Of a stretch of 64,000 nt of DNA, positions 25,340 to 35,020 are shown one piece after another; within the stretch, counting starts at the first letter, position 1, and every line of letters begins with the position of its first letter. Origin of the DNA: 58-81 sp012729145. GTDB lineage: Bacteria; Synergistota; Synergistia; Synergistales; Thermovirgaceae. The position numbers were made by a program, and so were the translations under genes. The notes beneath the pieces are model-generated. The model made no database searches. It worked only from the letters and a program-made list of their open reading frames with translations, and was not told the origin of the DNA. The DNA lies in assembly GCA_040770625.1 (NCBI GenBank), contig JAXGIW010000001.1, positions 248,001 to 312,000 of the forward strand. Reading direction: 5' to 3'.

Positions 25340-25669
25340 CTAAAGAAATATCTCGAGAATGGGATCGACCAGGGGTTGAGGTTCCTCGGGATCGGTGAAA
25401 AGTTCGATATACTCCGGGATTTCTATCTCCAGCGGATCGATCAGATACTTGCTGATCTCTCCGTTCTGCCAGTATATCGTCACCTGGTAGCCTGAAAAGA
25501 CAGCCTTTACGGGTTCGCCTGAGTCAAAGTCAAAGAGGTAGATCGCTCCATCGAACACTATCCCGTCGATATCCTGGCCGTTATAGAAAGCGGCATCAGA
25601 AGGAGGAGCGACACTGAGTACCATTAGCAGGATGGCAGCTGCAGTTATCAACAACACTTTCAACCTCAT
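25340..25669 (-). CDS. Small exported protein of unknown function
   Basis: A 109-aa protein with a signal peptide (about 1-26, LLITAAAILLMVLSVAPPSDA). The mature part is acidic and made of beta-like segments (YNGQDIDGIVFDGAIYLFDF, YQVTIYWQNGEISKYL), ending IPEYIELFTDPEEP. I do not recognise a family. It lies 52 bp upstream of the flavin reductase gene on the same strand. Confidence 0.6.
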   Translation of the reverse strand: MRLKVLLITAAAILLMVLSVAPPSDAAFYNGQDIDGIVFDGAIYLFDFDSGEPVKAVFSGYQVTIYWQNGEISKYLIDPLEIEIPEYIELFTDPEEPQPLVDPILEIFL

Positions 25670-25865
25670 CTTGCTAAGACCTCTTCTCTATTTGATGCTA
25701 TCACTCTGACTCAGCGCTATTTTACACCTCTCCTAATTTTGATGCTATTGGAAGGGTTAATGGGAAAGAGTGTGCGAATCCCAGGCTGGCAAGAGGTTAA
25801 AATAGCCGTATCCGTTATCCGTAACTCAGATCTTTAAACATTCTTGTTTTCTGGAGGGGATATTC

Positions 25866-26837
25866 TTGAAACCCGGAAACGACTTCTACTGCAGGCAAGG
25901 CGGGGATAATCCCATGCACGCTCCCCGGTATTGCGGGATACCCACTTTTATGAGGGCTCCTTTCATTGAAGACCCGGTGGAGATTGATATTGCGCTGGTC
26001 GGCGTACCCTATGACGGAGCTGTGGAAGCGAGGTCGGGAACGCGCCAGGGACCCCGCCAGATCAGGGACATGTCGAGCATGATGCGTTCCATCCACCACG
26101 TCACAAGGGTGAATCCTTATGAACTATGCCGGGTGGGAGATGTGGGTGACGTGCCCTTCAGCAGGATATTCGATGTTGAGGCAAGCCACAGGGACATTAC
26201 ATCCTTTTACGAACGTCTGAACAACGCCGGGGTCTGGCCTCTCAGCGCCGGCGGGGACCATTCGATAACCCTTCCCATTCTTCGAGCCATAGCAATGGAT
26301 CGCCCCCTGGGGCTGATCCACATCGATGCCCACACCGACTGCTGCGACGAGGAGATGAACTCGAAATACAGCCATGGGACCCCTTTCCGCCGGGCCTGCG
26401 AAGAAAACCTTATCGATCCTGAACGGATGATCCAGATAGGTATAAGGGGGGCGGCCAATTCCCCCGAATGCTGGGAGTTCGGTGAAAGGAACGGCATCAG
26501 GATAGTATTCATGGAGGAGTTCGCCAGGATAGGCGTCGAAAGGACCGTAGAAGAGGCAAGAAGAATCGTGGGCAACGGGCCTGTCTATATCACTTTCGAC
26601 GTGGACGGCCTCGACCCCGCGTTCACTCCAGGGACCGGCACCCCTGAAATAGGTGGACTTACCTCCCTGGAAGCCCAGGGACTGATCCGAGGGTTCAGGG
26701 GGCTGAACCTGGTGGGGGCTGACGTTGTCGAGGTTGCACCACCCTTTGACCCGTCGGGGAGCACGGCCCTTGTGGCAGCAACGGTCATGTACGAGATCCT
26801 CTGCATCCTTGCCGGATCCAGGATCACAAATTCATAG
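25866..26837 (+). CDS. Ureohydrolase family (agmatinase/guanidino-acid hydrolase)
   Basis: A 323-aa protein with every metal-ligand motif: GGDHS (129-133), DAHTD (154-158), SHGTPF, and DVDGLDPAFTPGTGTPE near the C terminus, all consistent with a dinuclear Mn centre. The family includes agmatinase, guanidinobutyrase, guanidinopropionase and proclavaminate amidinohydrolase, all hydrolysing a guanidino group to urea. I cannot choose the substrate; the gene is not next to arginine decarboxylase. The start is TTG 25866 with GGAGGGG upstream. Confidence 0.9.
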   Translation: MKPGNDFYCRQGGDNPMHAPRYCGIPTFMRAPFIEDPVEIDIALVGVPYDGAVEARSGTRQGPRQIRDMSSMMRSIHHVTRVNPYELCRVGDVGDVPFSRIFDVEASHRDITSFYERLNNAGVWPLSAGGDHSITLPILRAIAMDRPLGLIHIDAHTDCCDEEMNSKYSHGTPFRRACEENLIDPERMIQIGIRGAANSPECWEFGERNGIRIVFMEEFARIGVERTVEEARRIVGNGPVYITFDVDGLDPAFTPGTGTPEIGGLTSLEAQGLIRGFRGLNLVGADVVEVAPPFDPSGSTALVAATVMYEILCILAGSRITNS

Positions 26838-26994
26838 AATGAAACCCCTGGGAGAAAACGGAAAGCGATGTGCAAGTATTGGTCGTGGTGCCGGCAAGAA
26901 CTGTCATCACGTTTTTTTGAAAAACCTTTTCTTCAACAGCCCAGGCTGAAGAATCCAGTTTATACTTTTTTCCCTCTACTTCTGGCCCTTTTCC

Positions 26995-27035
26995 GCATCA
27001 TTCCCGAGTTTAGACTCAGGTAAAGGGGATGATGC
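26995..27035 (+). promoter_or_regulatory. Stem-loop over the ribosome binding site of the radical SAM gene
   Basis: GCATCATTCCC (26995-27005) pairs with GGGGATGATGC (27025-27035), 11 bp with one G-U, and the loop contains a further GAGT/ACTC hairpin. The right arm includes the only purine-rich ribosome binding site, four bases before the ATG at 27040. Folding should lower translation. No known riboswitch was recognised. Confidence 0.45.
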
Positions 27036-27039
27036 TGTA

Positions 27040-28011
27040 ATGCTGACCTTTGGTCCGGTACCGTCGAGGCGACTTGGAAGGAGCATAGGAATTAACTCCA
27101 TTCCTCCCAAAACCTGCAGTTATTCCTGTGTCTATTGCCAGATAGGCCGCACCACCGTGTTCACTTCCAACAGGAGCTCCTTTTTCAAGCCCCGGGAGAT
27201 AGGCAAGGCACTGGAAGAACGAATGGAAAAGGTCCAGTCTTGTGGGGAAAGCATTGATTACGTGACCTTCGTCCCCGACGGAGAACCGACCCTTGACGAG
27301 AACCTGTCTGAGGCCCGCCGGATCGTAAAACAATTCGGTTTTCCGACGGCGATCATTACCAACGCCTCGCTGATGGGAAAGGATGAAGTCCGCGAAGACC
27401 TCGCCGGGTTTGACCTGGTCTCCCTCAAGGTTGACTCTGCTATCCCCGAAGTCTGGCTGCACATTGACCGCCCTCACCCCTCCCTGCAACTGGATGCCAT
27501 CCTGGAGGGGTCGCTTGTGTTCGCCAGGAACTATAAGGGGAAACTACTTACCGAGACAATGCTCGTTCGCAACCTCAACGATACCGAAGAAAGCCTCCGT
27601 ACGACCGCTGAGCATATTGGGAAATTGAAGCCCCACTGTGCATATCTGTCGATACCCACCAGACCTCCCATGGAGAAATGGGTCGAACACCCTACGGCCA
27701 GGTCCCTGTTGAGAGCTTTTAGCCTTTTTTCGGTGAACATTGAACGCACCGAACTCCTCACAGGCTACGAAGGGAATGCCTTCGCCTATACGGGGGACCC
27801 CGAAGCCGATATCCTGGACATTACCGCCGTGCACCCTATGAGAAGAGATGCCGTGGAAGATCTGATCACAAGGTCAGGTGCTGAATGGGGCCTGATCAAC
27901 GATCTGCTCCGGAGAGGAAAGATCAGAAAAGCATCATGGGAGGGGCAGGATTTCTATATTCGCACACCCGTCAACGGGAAAGAGGAGGATCCAGACCGGG
28001 AGGACTTTTGA
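27040..28011 (+). CDS. Radical SAM protein
   Basis: A 323-aa protein. The 4Fe-4S motif is CSYSCVYC (about 24-31; CxxxCxxC), after FGPVPSRRLGRSIGIN, which is typical of a COG0731-type radical SAM group. The SAM-contact stretch is VTFVPDGEPTLDENL (like GGEP). The C-terminal 60 residues include a winged-helix-like part (AVEDLITRSGAEWGLINDLLRRGKI). The substrate is unknown. The gene is preceded by a stem-loop that covers its ribosome binding site. Confidence 0.88.
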   Translation: MLTFGPVPSRRLGRSIGINSIPPKTCSYSCVYCQIGRTTVFTSNRSSFFKPREIGKALEERMEKVQSCGESIDYVTFVPDGEPTLDENLSEARRIVKQFGFPTAIITNASLMGKDEVREDLAGFDLVSLKVDSAIPEVWLHIDRPHPSLQLDAILEGSLVFARNYKGKLLTETMLVRNLNDTEESLRTTAEHIGKLKPHCAYLSIPTRPPMEKWVEHPTARSLLRAFSLFSVNIERTELLTGYEGNAFAYTGDPEADILDITAVHPMRRDAVEDLITRSGAEWGLINDLLRRGKIRKASWEGQDFYIRTPVNGKEEDPDREDF

Positions 28012-28109
28012 TCCATCGGTGCCGGATTTTCAATTGTCCTTCAGGCTGATAAGATGACTGACAGAGAAACTCCGGGAAAACCACATTATTGAACCAGGGA
28101 GGCCATCCG

Positions 28110-28964
28110 ATGGATCTGGACAAGATTCTCGTCAACGACAATTTTGTATCCTCAGGCAAATCCAAGGACATCTACCTCATCCCCGATGGGAAATACAAGG
28201 GGAAGTACGCCTTCGTCTTCACCGACAGGGGCACAGGTTATATCGACAAGGACGGCAAACCCGTATTCGATCCAGGATACGACAACGTGGTGGGCGAGAT
28301 CCCCGGCAAGGGGGCCATAGCCTGCAAATTCGCGACCTACTTTTTCAGGCTTCTGGCAAGACAGGGTATCCCAACCCATTACATCGACACCGTGGCCGAC
28401 AATGTCATGATAGTGGAGCCTGCCACACCGATAAGCATGTCAGAGCAGGGGCCGGAATTCCCAGGTTCGGCCCCACTACTGAACCTGGAGTGGACCTGGC
28501 GCAACAGCGCCATGGGAAGTTTCTGGCGTCGATACCCCTTCATCAGGCCCTGTGCTGACCTCCCCCAGGTTGTCGAGGCCTGGACAAAGGGTAAGATCGA
28601 CAGGCTTATCACCTTCGGATCATTGACAGGTGCCGGGGTCATGACCGAGGAAGAGGTTTCCCATGTCAAGGACTTTGTCAGGAAGATAGCCCTTGTGATC
28701 TACGATGAATTCGCCGCTCACGGTCTGCACGTCCTTGACGGCAAGATCGAGCTCGGCCGTCTCAAGGACGGTGACGGCAGGATTGTTCTCATTGACGAGA
28801 TATCACCCGACGTCCTGCGCGTCTGTAAGGGCTACCAGAGTGGCGAAAAGGGGTGCACAAGGGCCCCGGAGTGTATCTCCACCCGCATCTCCGGCGAGGA
28901 CCGTAAGATCTCTGCAAAGTATCAGCTGCCTGCATCTGAACTTGAGAAGATATTCTTGAAGTGA
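28110..28964 (+). CDS. purC: Phosphoribosylaminoimidazole-succinocarboxamide synthase
   Basis: A 284-aa protein of the SAICAR synthetase family: SSGKSKDIYLIPDGKYKGKYAF at the N terminus, the RNSAMGSFWRRYPF stretch, and IVLIDEISPDVLRVCKGY, the acidic substrate site. It joins aspartate to CAIR in purine synthesis. The start is ATG 28110 with GGGAGG at the right spacing. No other pur gene lies beside it. Followed by a strong terminator. Confidence 0.9.
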   Translation: MDLDKILVNDNFVSSGKSKDIYLIPDGKYKGKYAFVFTDRGTGYIDKDGKPVFDPGYDNVVGEIPGKGAIACKFATYFFRLLARQGIPTHYIDTVADNVMIVEPATPISMSEQGPEFPGSAPLLNLEWTWRNSAMGSFWRRYPFIRPCADLPQVVEAWTKGKIDRLITFGSLTGAGVMTEEEVSHVKDFVRKIALVIYDEFAAHGLHVLDGKIELGRLKDGDGRIVLIDEISPDVLRVCKGYQSGEKGCTRAPECISTRISGEDRKISAKYQLPASELEKIFLK

Positions 28965-29047
28965 AGAACTTCAAGGATCTCGACACTTGAATATCCCATC
29001 TTTTGCATTCGTAGAAAATTGTGCACGTTACAGTCCAGTTCTCCAAA

Positions 29048-29082
29048 GGCAGGGAAGGATCTTCCCTGCCTTTTTTGTTTTT
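29048..29082 (+). terminator. Rho-independent terminator of purC
   Basis: Perfect 10-bp stem GGCAGGGAAG/CTTCCCTGCC (29048-29057, 29061-29070) with a 3-base GAT loop, then TTTTTTG and more T. It lies 84 bp after the purC stop. Confidence 0.92.
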
Positions 29083-29197
29083 CAAAAAAATCTCTGGGAA
29101 ACACATTTTCCTCTCTTCTTTTTGACAAAAAGGAGATCAAGATCTTTTATATAGTGGATACCTGAAACCACACTAATTTCGAATAACAGGAGAGACC

Positions 29198-30382
29198 ATG
29201 GAACATGGAAACAGAACAGAGGAACCCCTTATCAAGTCGACGACCTTGACGGATCGGAGGCTTCCGGAACTGGACGCCGCACGAGGGTTGATAATGATGT
29301 TGATGGCCCTGGACCACACCATGGAACTAGTCTGTCGCAAGGGGTTCTTCGAGTTCTGGGCCATGTGTGTACCCGATTACGGATCGCTCCAGGCGTTCTT
29401 CACGCGCTTTATCACTCACACCTGCGCGCCCGGGTTCGCGCTCATAATGGGGGCAGGGATGGTCTTCTTCGCGACGAGCAGGCGCTCCGTCGGTTGGGAA
29501 GAGTCCAGGATCATTCGCCACTACTGGATCCGGGCACTCGTACTTGTAGTGATCATGCTTACCCTTGAGAACTTCGTGTGGCAACAGGCCTTCCCGTCAC
29601 GGCCCGACAGCCCCGTCGTCTCTCTCGAGTTCGGCGTTCTCTTCTCCCTGGCAGGTTCCATGGCTCTTGGCTCCTTTCTCCTCAAGGCTCCTGACGGTGC
29701 TCTCGCAGGCATAGGGTTGACCCTTGCTCTCACGACCCAGTGGATCATCACTTCCCGCCTGGGGTCTCCGGAACCTATGAGCGGAGTCAGCCTTCCCCTC
29801 ATGTTCTCCTTTGTTCCATCGGGGATAAGGACGCCGACACTGGGGATCTTTGTTCTTTACCCCGTACTCCCCTGGTTCGTGTTCACCCTCTTTGGCATGA
29901 TCCTTGCTCGTCGCATCCAGGCAGATCGTCCTGGGACAGGGAAAGTCCTCCCCCTGGCGGGCTCTGCTCTGATCGCGGCTTTCGTACTTTTGCGTACAAC
30001 AGGCGGGTTCGGCAATACACACCCCGTCAAGGGCAGCGGGATCATGGCCTTCCTTGCATTAAACAAGTACCCGCCGAGCCTGGCCTACATGCTTCTCTTC
30101 TCAGGCGTGAACCTCCTTATCATTTCATCGTTCTCCCGGGCCGGACTTTTCTGGGCCAGAAAGGACAATCCACTGCAGGTCTTTGGCAAATGTCCGTTCT
30201 TTTTTTACATCCTGCACCTTTTCTTCTTCCTGGCGGTCGGGAAACTGTTCCCGGCCCCTCCAGGTTATTGGGGCGGGTACGCCTGCTGGGCTACCGGGCT
30301 TTCTGCACTCTATTGGCCCTGCCGTGCCTTTGTGAAGCTGAAGGCAAGAAGCAGTCCCGATTCGATCATCCGTCTCTTCTGA
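29198..30382 (+). CDS. DUF1624/heparan N-acetyltransferase-like membrane protein
   Basis: A 394-aa protein with about 10 membrane helices. The opening LPELDAARGLIMMLMALDHTMELV is the conserved motif of the DUF1624/HGSNAT-like group, where a buried His is proposed to carry acyl groups across the membrane. The end (KCPFFFYILHLFFFLAVGKL) also matches this group. The acceptor is unknown. The gene is alone, with its own ribosome binding site (AGGAGAGA). Confidence 0.78.
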   Translation: MEHGNRTEEPLIKSTTLTDRRLPELDAARGLIMMLMALDHTMELVCRKGFFEFWAMCVPDYGSLQAFFTRFITHTCAPGFALIMGAGMVFFATSRRSVGWEESRIIRHYWIRALVLVVIMLTLENFVWQQAFPSRPDSPVVSLEFGVLFSLAGSMALGSFLLKAPDGALAGIGLTLALTTQWIITSRLGSPEPMSGVSLPLMFSFVPSGIRTPTLGIFVLYPVLPWFVFTLFGMILARRIQADRPGTGKVLPLAGSALIAAFVLLRTTGGFGNTHPVKGSGIMAFLALNKYPPSLAYMLLFSGVNLLIISSFSRAGLFWARKDNPLQVFGKCPFFFYILHLFFFLAVGKLFPAPPGYWGGYACWATGLSALYWPCRAFVKLKARSSPDSIIRLF

Positions 30383-30570
30383 ACCCTTTCCAGGATCGAT
30401 TGAAAACAGATCTTTTGTATCTGTTGAATGCACAATGTTGCCCGTCAATGCCTCAACGAAGCCAGCCACGGACCGGATTTGGGATCCGAACAAGATAATG
30501 TTTTCGTGATAGTTGAAGTGGGCCACCAAAACAATCATATAAGCTTAAAGGACAATATCAGTTCCTGGTC

Positions 30571-30619
30571 ATAAAAAAGGTGGCCCCCTTACCAAGTCAA
30601 ACGGCAAGGGGGCCACCTT
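30571..30619 (-). terminator. Terminator of the M20-TRAP operon
   Basis: AAGGTGGCCCCCTT (30577-30590) and its exact complement (30606-30619), 14-bp perfect stem and 15-base loop; on the minus strand it ends in a run of six T (CTTTTTTAT). It lies 20 bp after the dctP stop. Confidence 0.92.
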
Positions 30620-30639
30620 GGATACCTTAAGGTTTTAGA

Positions 30640-31701
30640 TCAATCAATATAGCCGTAGTCTTGCATGAACTGTTTGATGATCTCTACTCCCTTGACCACC
30701 CTCGGATCCTTAGAGCCCTCCTCGGCAGCGATCTTGTCCAGGTAAGGCAGGGAGAACTCCTTGGTTATCCTGTCAACGTCTTCTTCACCCCACTCAATGT
30801 AGGTGGTCCCCCACTCTTCGAAGGATTTCTGGAACATTTCCTTCTCTTCCAACCTGGTCAGATCAGCAAACTCCTTGGAGAGAACAATAGCTGCCGTCTC
30901 AACTATTGCCTGGAGGTCGGCAGGCAACGCTTCCCACGCCTTCTGGGATACCAGAAGCTCCATTGCCTGCGGGACCTGCCAGGGTGGGCCTATAAAATAG
31001 GGGCAAACCTCATAGTGCTTCAGGTCGCGATACTGCCACCAGCACGTTCCCGCTCCATCAAGAGTACCGGTAGAGATGGCCATGTAGACCTCCGGGTGCG
31101 GCAGCATGACCGGAGAGGCCCCGAAATGCTGCATGGTGTCCGACATGGCTCCGAAGAACCTTACCTTGAATCCCTTTAGTTCATCCAGAGAGTTGATAGG
31201 TTTCTTGCTCCAGAAGTAAGTATCCCCAACGTTGTGGCTCCCGAGAAAGTGAACGCCATGCTCTCCCCAGGCCTCCTTCAAAAGTGCGTCTAATCCTCTG
31301 TAGTGATAGAGTTCGTTGAACTCAGCATCAGAACGTGTTATGAAAGGAGGGAGATTACCAGCCGTGAGCCAGCCCATCGGGACTGAGCCCCTCCAGAACA
31401 GGGCACCGGTATTCGCGATCTGGATCATATTAGCCTGAAGAGCAGGAAGCACTTCCATGAATTCCACCAGTTCACCGGCGTAGTGCAAGGAGATCTTCAA
31501 CCTACCGCCGGACATCTCATCCACTCTTTTTATAAAACGAGGGATGATAGTCTCACAAGGCAGGGACCCGGCTGTCTGGTGGGCCTGCCACTTCCAATGA
31601 AATACCTCGTCGGCCGCCGTTGCGGGGGAAGAACTGCCCACAGTGACAAACCCCAGTAACGCAAGTGCTATACCAGTTAAGAATAAATTTCGAACCTTCA
31701 C
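30640..31701 (-). CDS. dctP: TRAP transporter periplasmic substrate-binding protein
   Basis: A 353-aa protein. Signal peptide about 1-30 (FLTGIALALLGFVTVGSSSPATA). The mature part is a DctP-type binding protein (EVFHWKWQAHQTAGSLPCETIIPRF, SLDELKGFKVRFFGAMSDTMQHFGASPVMLPHPEVYMAISTGTLDGAG). Arg in KVRF is the carboxylate-binding residue in the family, so an organic acid or amino-acid-like ligand is likely. Start GTG 31701 behind GGGGG; a TTG six codons earlier has no good site. It is the last of four genes in the operon. Confidence 0.94.
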   Translation of the reverse strand: MKVRNLFLTGIALALLGFVTVGSSSPATAADEVFHWKWQAHQTAGSLPCETIIPRFIKRVDEMSGGRLKISLHYAGELVEFMEVLPALQANMIQIANTGALFWRGSVPMGWLTAGNLPPFITRSDAEFNELYHYRGLDALLKEAWGEHGVHFLGSHNVGDTYFWSKKPINSLDELKGFKVRFFGAMSDTMQHFGASPVMLPHPEVYMAISTGTLDGAGTCWWQYRDLKHYEVCPYFIGPPWQVPQAMELLVSQKAWEALPADLQAIVETAAIVLSKEFADLTRLEEKEMFQKSFEEWGTTYIEWGEEDVDRITKEFSLPYLDKIAAEEGSKDPRVVKGVEIIKQFMQDYGYID

Positions 31702-31836
31702 AAAAAACGCCCCCTTCAAAGAAAACTCATCAAGGAAACCTCTGATCTCTCCTTCGGCCAGATTGGATCACCTCTCTCCTGCCCTGTTCGGGACCTTTTG
31801 CGCTAACCAACTGCCTGATAAAACGGCACCTCTCCT

Positions 31837-33150
31837 TTATTTGAAGAGAAGCCTGGGTAGCCAGGTAACCACTGAAGGGAACACTATGCACAATGCCAGG
31901 CAAACCAGCTGGGTGATAACAAAGGGAGTTATGGAATTATAGATATCCTTCATGGTTATACTCTTGGGAGCTATGCCTTTTATCATGAACAGCATGGCTC
32001 CGAAAGGCGGTGTAAGGTAACCGGTCTGTGTGTTGACCGCATAGAGTACGCCCAGCCAGACAGGGTCAAAACCGTAAACAGGGATCAGGGGCATCAGGAT
32101 AGGCAAGGTGATCATCAGGATGCTCCAGGCATCAATGACACAGCCGAGGAGGAACCAGACAACCTGGATGGAGATCAGCATCGTCCACCAACCTATCTCG
32201 TACGTTTCAACAAGCCTTGTCACAAGGGTCGCTGCACCCAGCCCCATGTACACGGCAGCAAAGGCTTGCGCAGAGAACAGGATCCACATAATGAAACCCT
32301 GAACCCTTATAGTCGTCCTCGCAACATCGGCTATCAGTTTCCAATCCAGCCTCCGATGGAGAGCACTACAGACAAAAGCTCCCAGGGCGCCCACAGCAGC
32401 GGCTTCGGTGGGGGTTGCCATTCCGGAATAGATCGAACCCAGAACAGAGGTTATGAGAAGAAGAGGGAGGATCACTCCTTTCAGAGAAGCGAACTTGGCG
32501 CCCCAGTCAGATCTCTCTTCGTAAGGAATTGCCGGACCCATATCAGGTTGGAAATGGCACCTCAGCAATATGTAAAGAATTATCAGTGACGAACAGAGCA
32601 AACCCGCTCCCATACCTCCGGCGAAGAGCTCGCCGATCGAGACCTTGGCAATGGTCCCATAAAGGACCAATCCTATACTGGGTGGGATCAATGGACCCAG
32701 GACACCGCCCGCAAGGATGCACCCTGTAGCCATTCTCTTGTCGTAACCACGTTTGAGCATTGCCGGAAGGGCCATTACACCCATCATTACCACACCTGTG
32801 GATGCGATCCCTGACATTGCGGCGATAAGGGTGCAAGCCAGAACAGTTCCAACTGCCAGCCCCCCCTTGATGGATCCGATCCACCGGTACATAACCTCAA
32901 AGAGGTCCTCTGCAACTCCAGAACGTTCCAGGACCGTCGCCATGAGAACGAACAAGGGAGCCGCAACAAGGGTTGTGGTCTGCATCATCGCAAAGGTCCT
33001 GGCAACAATTATGAAAAGGGATTCCGGCCCCCAAAAAACAGCTGTAAAAACCGTTGCCAGGCCTCCAAGCACAAAAGCGACTGGAAGCCCCATGGCCAGG
33101 AGAAAGAACATGCTGCCAAATAGAAGAATGGAGATAATGCCTATGTCCAT
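31837..33150 (-). CDS. dctM: TRAP transporter large permease
   Basis: A 437-aa protein with about 12 membrane segments. VGTVLACTLIAAMSGIASTGVVMMGVMALPAMLKRGYDKRMATGCILAGGVLGPLIPPSI is the conserved DctM region. It carries the substrate using a Na+ gradient. The start is ATG 33150, behind GAGGTG. It begins nine bases after the dctQ stop and is probably translated together with it. Confidence 0.96.
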   Translation of the reverse strand: MDIGIISILLFGSMFFLLAMGLPVAFVLGGLATVFTAVFWGPESLFIIVARTFAMMQTTTLVAAPLFVLMATVLERSGVAEDLFEVMYRWIGSIKGGLAVGTVLACTLIAAMSGIASTGVVMMGVMALPAMLKRGYDKRMATGCILAGGVLGPLIPPSIGLVLYGTIAKVSIGELFAGGMGAGLLCSSLIILYILLRCHFQPDMGPAIPYEERSDWGAKFASLKGVILPLLLITSVLGSIYSGMATPTEAAAVGALGAFVCSALHRRLDWKLIADVARTTIRVQGFIMWILFSAQAFAAVYMGLGAATLVTRLVETYEIGWWTMLISIQVVWFLLGCVIDAWSILMITLPILMPLIPVYGFDPVWLGVLYAVNTQTGYLTPPFGAMLFMIKGIAPKSITMKDIYNSITPFVITQLVCLALCIVFPSVVTWLPRLLFK

Positions 33151-33159
33151 GGGATCACC

Positions 33160-33705
33160 TCAGTTCTCAGCAACAGCTTTTTCTTCGACCGCTGGTACAA
33201 GCTCTCTCCCCGTCAAGGCCAGGTAAAGATCTTTGGCGGTCTTCGTCATTCCCTGCAAAAGCATAAGTCCGGCAGCCACCGGCAAGGTAAGCTTGATCGG
33301 CCAGAGGGGAGGCCCCCAGACGCTTTCGGAGTACTCTCCGACCCTTAAGCTGGCTAAAGCCCAGGGGATGCTCTTCCAGAGCATCGTCCCGACGAAGGCG
33401 TAAAACATCGTCCAGGTCAGGAGATCAACTATGGCCCTTACCCTGGGTCGGAAAGACTGGTAAAAAACCTCCACATTGACAAAGGCATCCTTACTAAGGG
33501 CGTAAGCTCCACCTAAAAGAAAATGAGCCCCATAAAGCATGCAGGAGGTCTCGTGAGCCCATATGGTAGGCCTGTTGAAGGCATAACGCATCACAACCTC
33601 GAAGACCAGAACAAACATGATAGGATAGACAAGGAAGCCAACGATCCTGCCCACCCAATCGTTTAGCCTGTTGACCCAATTTACAAACGCTACTAAGAGC
33701 CTCAA
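33160..33705 (-). CDS. dctQ: TRAP transporter small permease
   Basis: A 181-aa protein with four membrane segments (first about 20-40: VGRIVGFLVYPIMFVLVFEVVMRY). RPTIWAHETSCMLYGAHFLLGGAYALSKDAFVNVEVFYQSF is the DctQ signature. The start is TTG 33705, because AAGGGAG lies eight bases upstream; the GTG at 33714 overlaps that site. It is between the M20 peptidase and dctM genes. Confidence 0.93.
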   Translation of the reverse strand: MRLLVAFVNWVNRLNDWVGRIVGFLVYPIMFVLVFEVVMRYAFNRPTIWAHETSCMLYGAHFLLGGAYALSKDAFVNVEVFYQSFRPRVRAIVDLLTWTMFYAFVGTMLWKSIPWALASLRVGEYSESVWGPPLWPIKLTLPVAAGLMLLQGMTKTAKDLYLALTGRELVPAVEEKAVAEN

Positions 33706-33817
33706 TCGTTTCACTCCCTTGGATATCCTGATGGGGGGAAACCCGTACTTTTTTAAAGAAAGGTTAAACCAATCGTGTTTCCTTTCAACACCTTTTCCCG
33801 ATCAAGTGCAAAAATTA

Positions 33818-35020
33818 CTATTTCAGATATTCCAAAGCAAGAGCGATGTAAAATTTGGTCGAGTCAATAACGCTCGATACCTCAACATACTCATCAAGCT
33901 TATGATTTCTTGATGAATCACCAGGACCGTAAATAATAAGCGGAAGATCAGGATCGATCTCTCTGAAGGGAACCGCGTCCGTGCCGTAAGTTACCCCTTT
34001 AATTTCGGGTTTTTTGTTAAATACGCCAACATAGGATTCAACGGCCTTCTTCACGAAAGGATGGTCGACATCTGTGCTTATCGAAGTCAGATCCAACTCC
34101 ACTTGGATCGAGATATCAATCGTCTCGTCTTCCTTTTTAAGTTCTGAAAGGATGCCCTCGATCTGTGCAAGAATTTCAGAATGAGGGTTCCCCGGAATGG
34201 TCCTGATATCTACAACCGCCTCGCACAGGTCGGGAATAATATTGGTCAGTTCTCCTGCATGCATTCCAGTAAGATTCAACGTGGGAGGAGTAAGCAAAGG
34301 GCTTTTGGTCACCTTGAATTTGAATTCTTCCTGAAGCCTTTCGGTGAACCGTATCATGTTCTTCAAGGCATTAACGCCTTTCTCTGGCAAACCGCCGTGA
34401 GCCCTTTTCCCTTTGGAAACAAACTTCAGCCAAAAAGCTCCTTTCTGAGCGATGTAGATATCCCCGACGCTCGCTTCACTGATAGCAAGTGCATCGATCC
34501 TTTCAGATCCATGTTTTTTTGCGAAATCCCTTGCGCCTATCAAACCCGTCTCTTCTCCGGCTGTTCCAAGAAAGGCCAGTGTCCCACTCAGGGGCACGTC
34601 TGCTTTCTTTAAAATACACATGGCCATGATCATGGCGGCGTCTCCCGCTTTCATATCGCTTGTTCCTCGGCCATACATGAGATCACCCTCGATCTCTGCT
34701 CCAAAAGGATCATGCACCCATCCTTCTCCGGCCGGAACAACATCGAAGTGTCCACTGTAAAGAAGAGCCGGGCCTTGTGACGGATCGCCCATTCTGGCGT
34801 ATAGATTGGCCCTGTTAGGCTCTTCACTGTCTACGTCCATGATTTCGGATGGAATACCATATTCCTCTAACTTTCTTTGAGCCAGCAAAGCTGCATTCTT
34901 CTCATTACCAGGAGGATTCACGCTATCGACCTTGATAAGCTCTGAGAGGAATCCGACCACTTCCTTTTCATCAAGCAATTCCAGGCATTTCTGATATTCT
35001 TCATTACGTGTCAAACCCAT
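33818..35020 (-). CDS. M20-family metallopeptidase (ArgE/DapE/ACY1 type)
   Basis: A 400-aa protein. Metal-site motifs are SGHFDVVPAGEGWVHDPFGAEIEGDLMYGRGTSDMKAG (His and bridging Asp), TAGEETG (Glu pair) and GPGDSSRNHKLDEYVEV (last His). The dimerisation domain lies at about 185-295. The family hydrolyses acyl-amino acids or dipeptides. It is first in an operon with dctQ-dctM-dctP, so the TRAP ligand may be an acyl-amino acid or related compound hydrolysed by this enzyme (inference). The ribosome binding site is AAGGAGGG. The gene looks slightly AT-richer than its neighbours. Confidence 0.9.
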   Translation of the reverse strand: MGLTRNEEYQKCLELLDEKEVVGFLSELIKVDSVNPPGNEKNAALLAQRKLEEYGIPSEIMDVDSEEPNRANLYARMGDPSQGPALLYSGHFDVVPAGEGWVHDPFGAEIEGDLMYGRGTSDMKAGDAAMIMAMCILKKADVPLSGTLAFLGTAGEETGLIGARDFAKKHGSERIDALAISEASVGDIYIAQKGAFWLKFVSKGKRAHGGLPEKGVNALKNMIRFTERLQEEFKFKVTKSPLLTPPTLNLTGMHAGELTNIIPDLCEAVVDIRTIPGNPHSEILAQIEGILSELKKEDETIDISIQVELDLTSISTDVDHPFVKKAVESYVGVFNKKPEIKGVTYGTDAVPFREIDPDLPLIIYGPGDSSRNHKLDEYVEVSSVIDSTKFYIALALEYLK

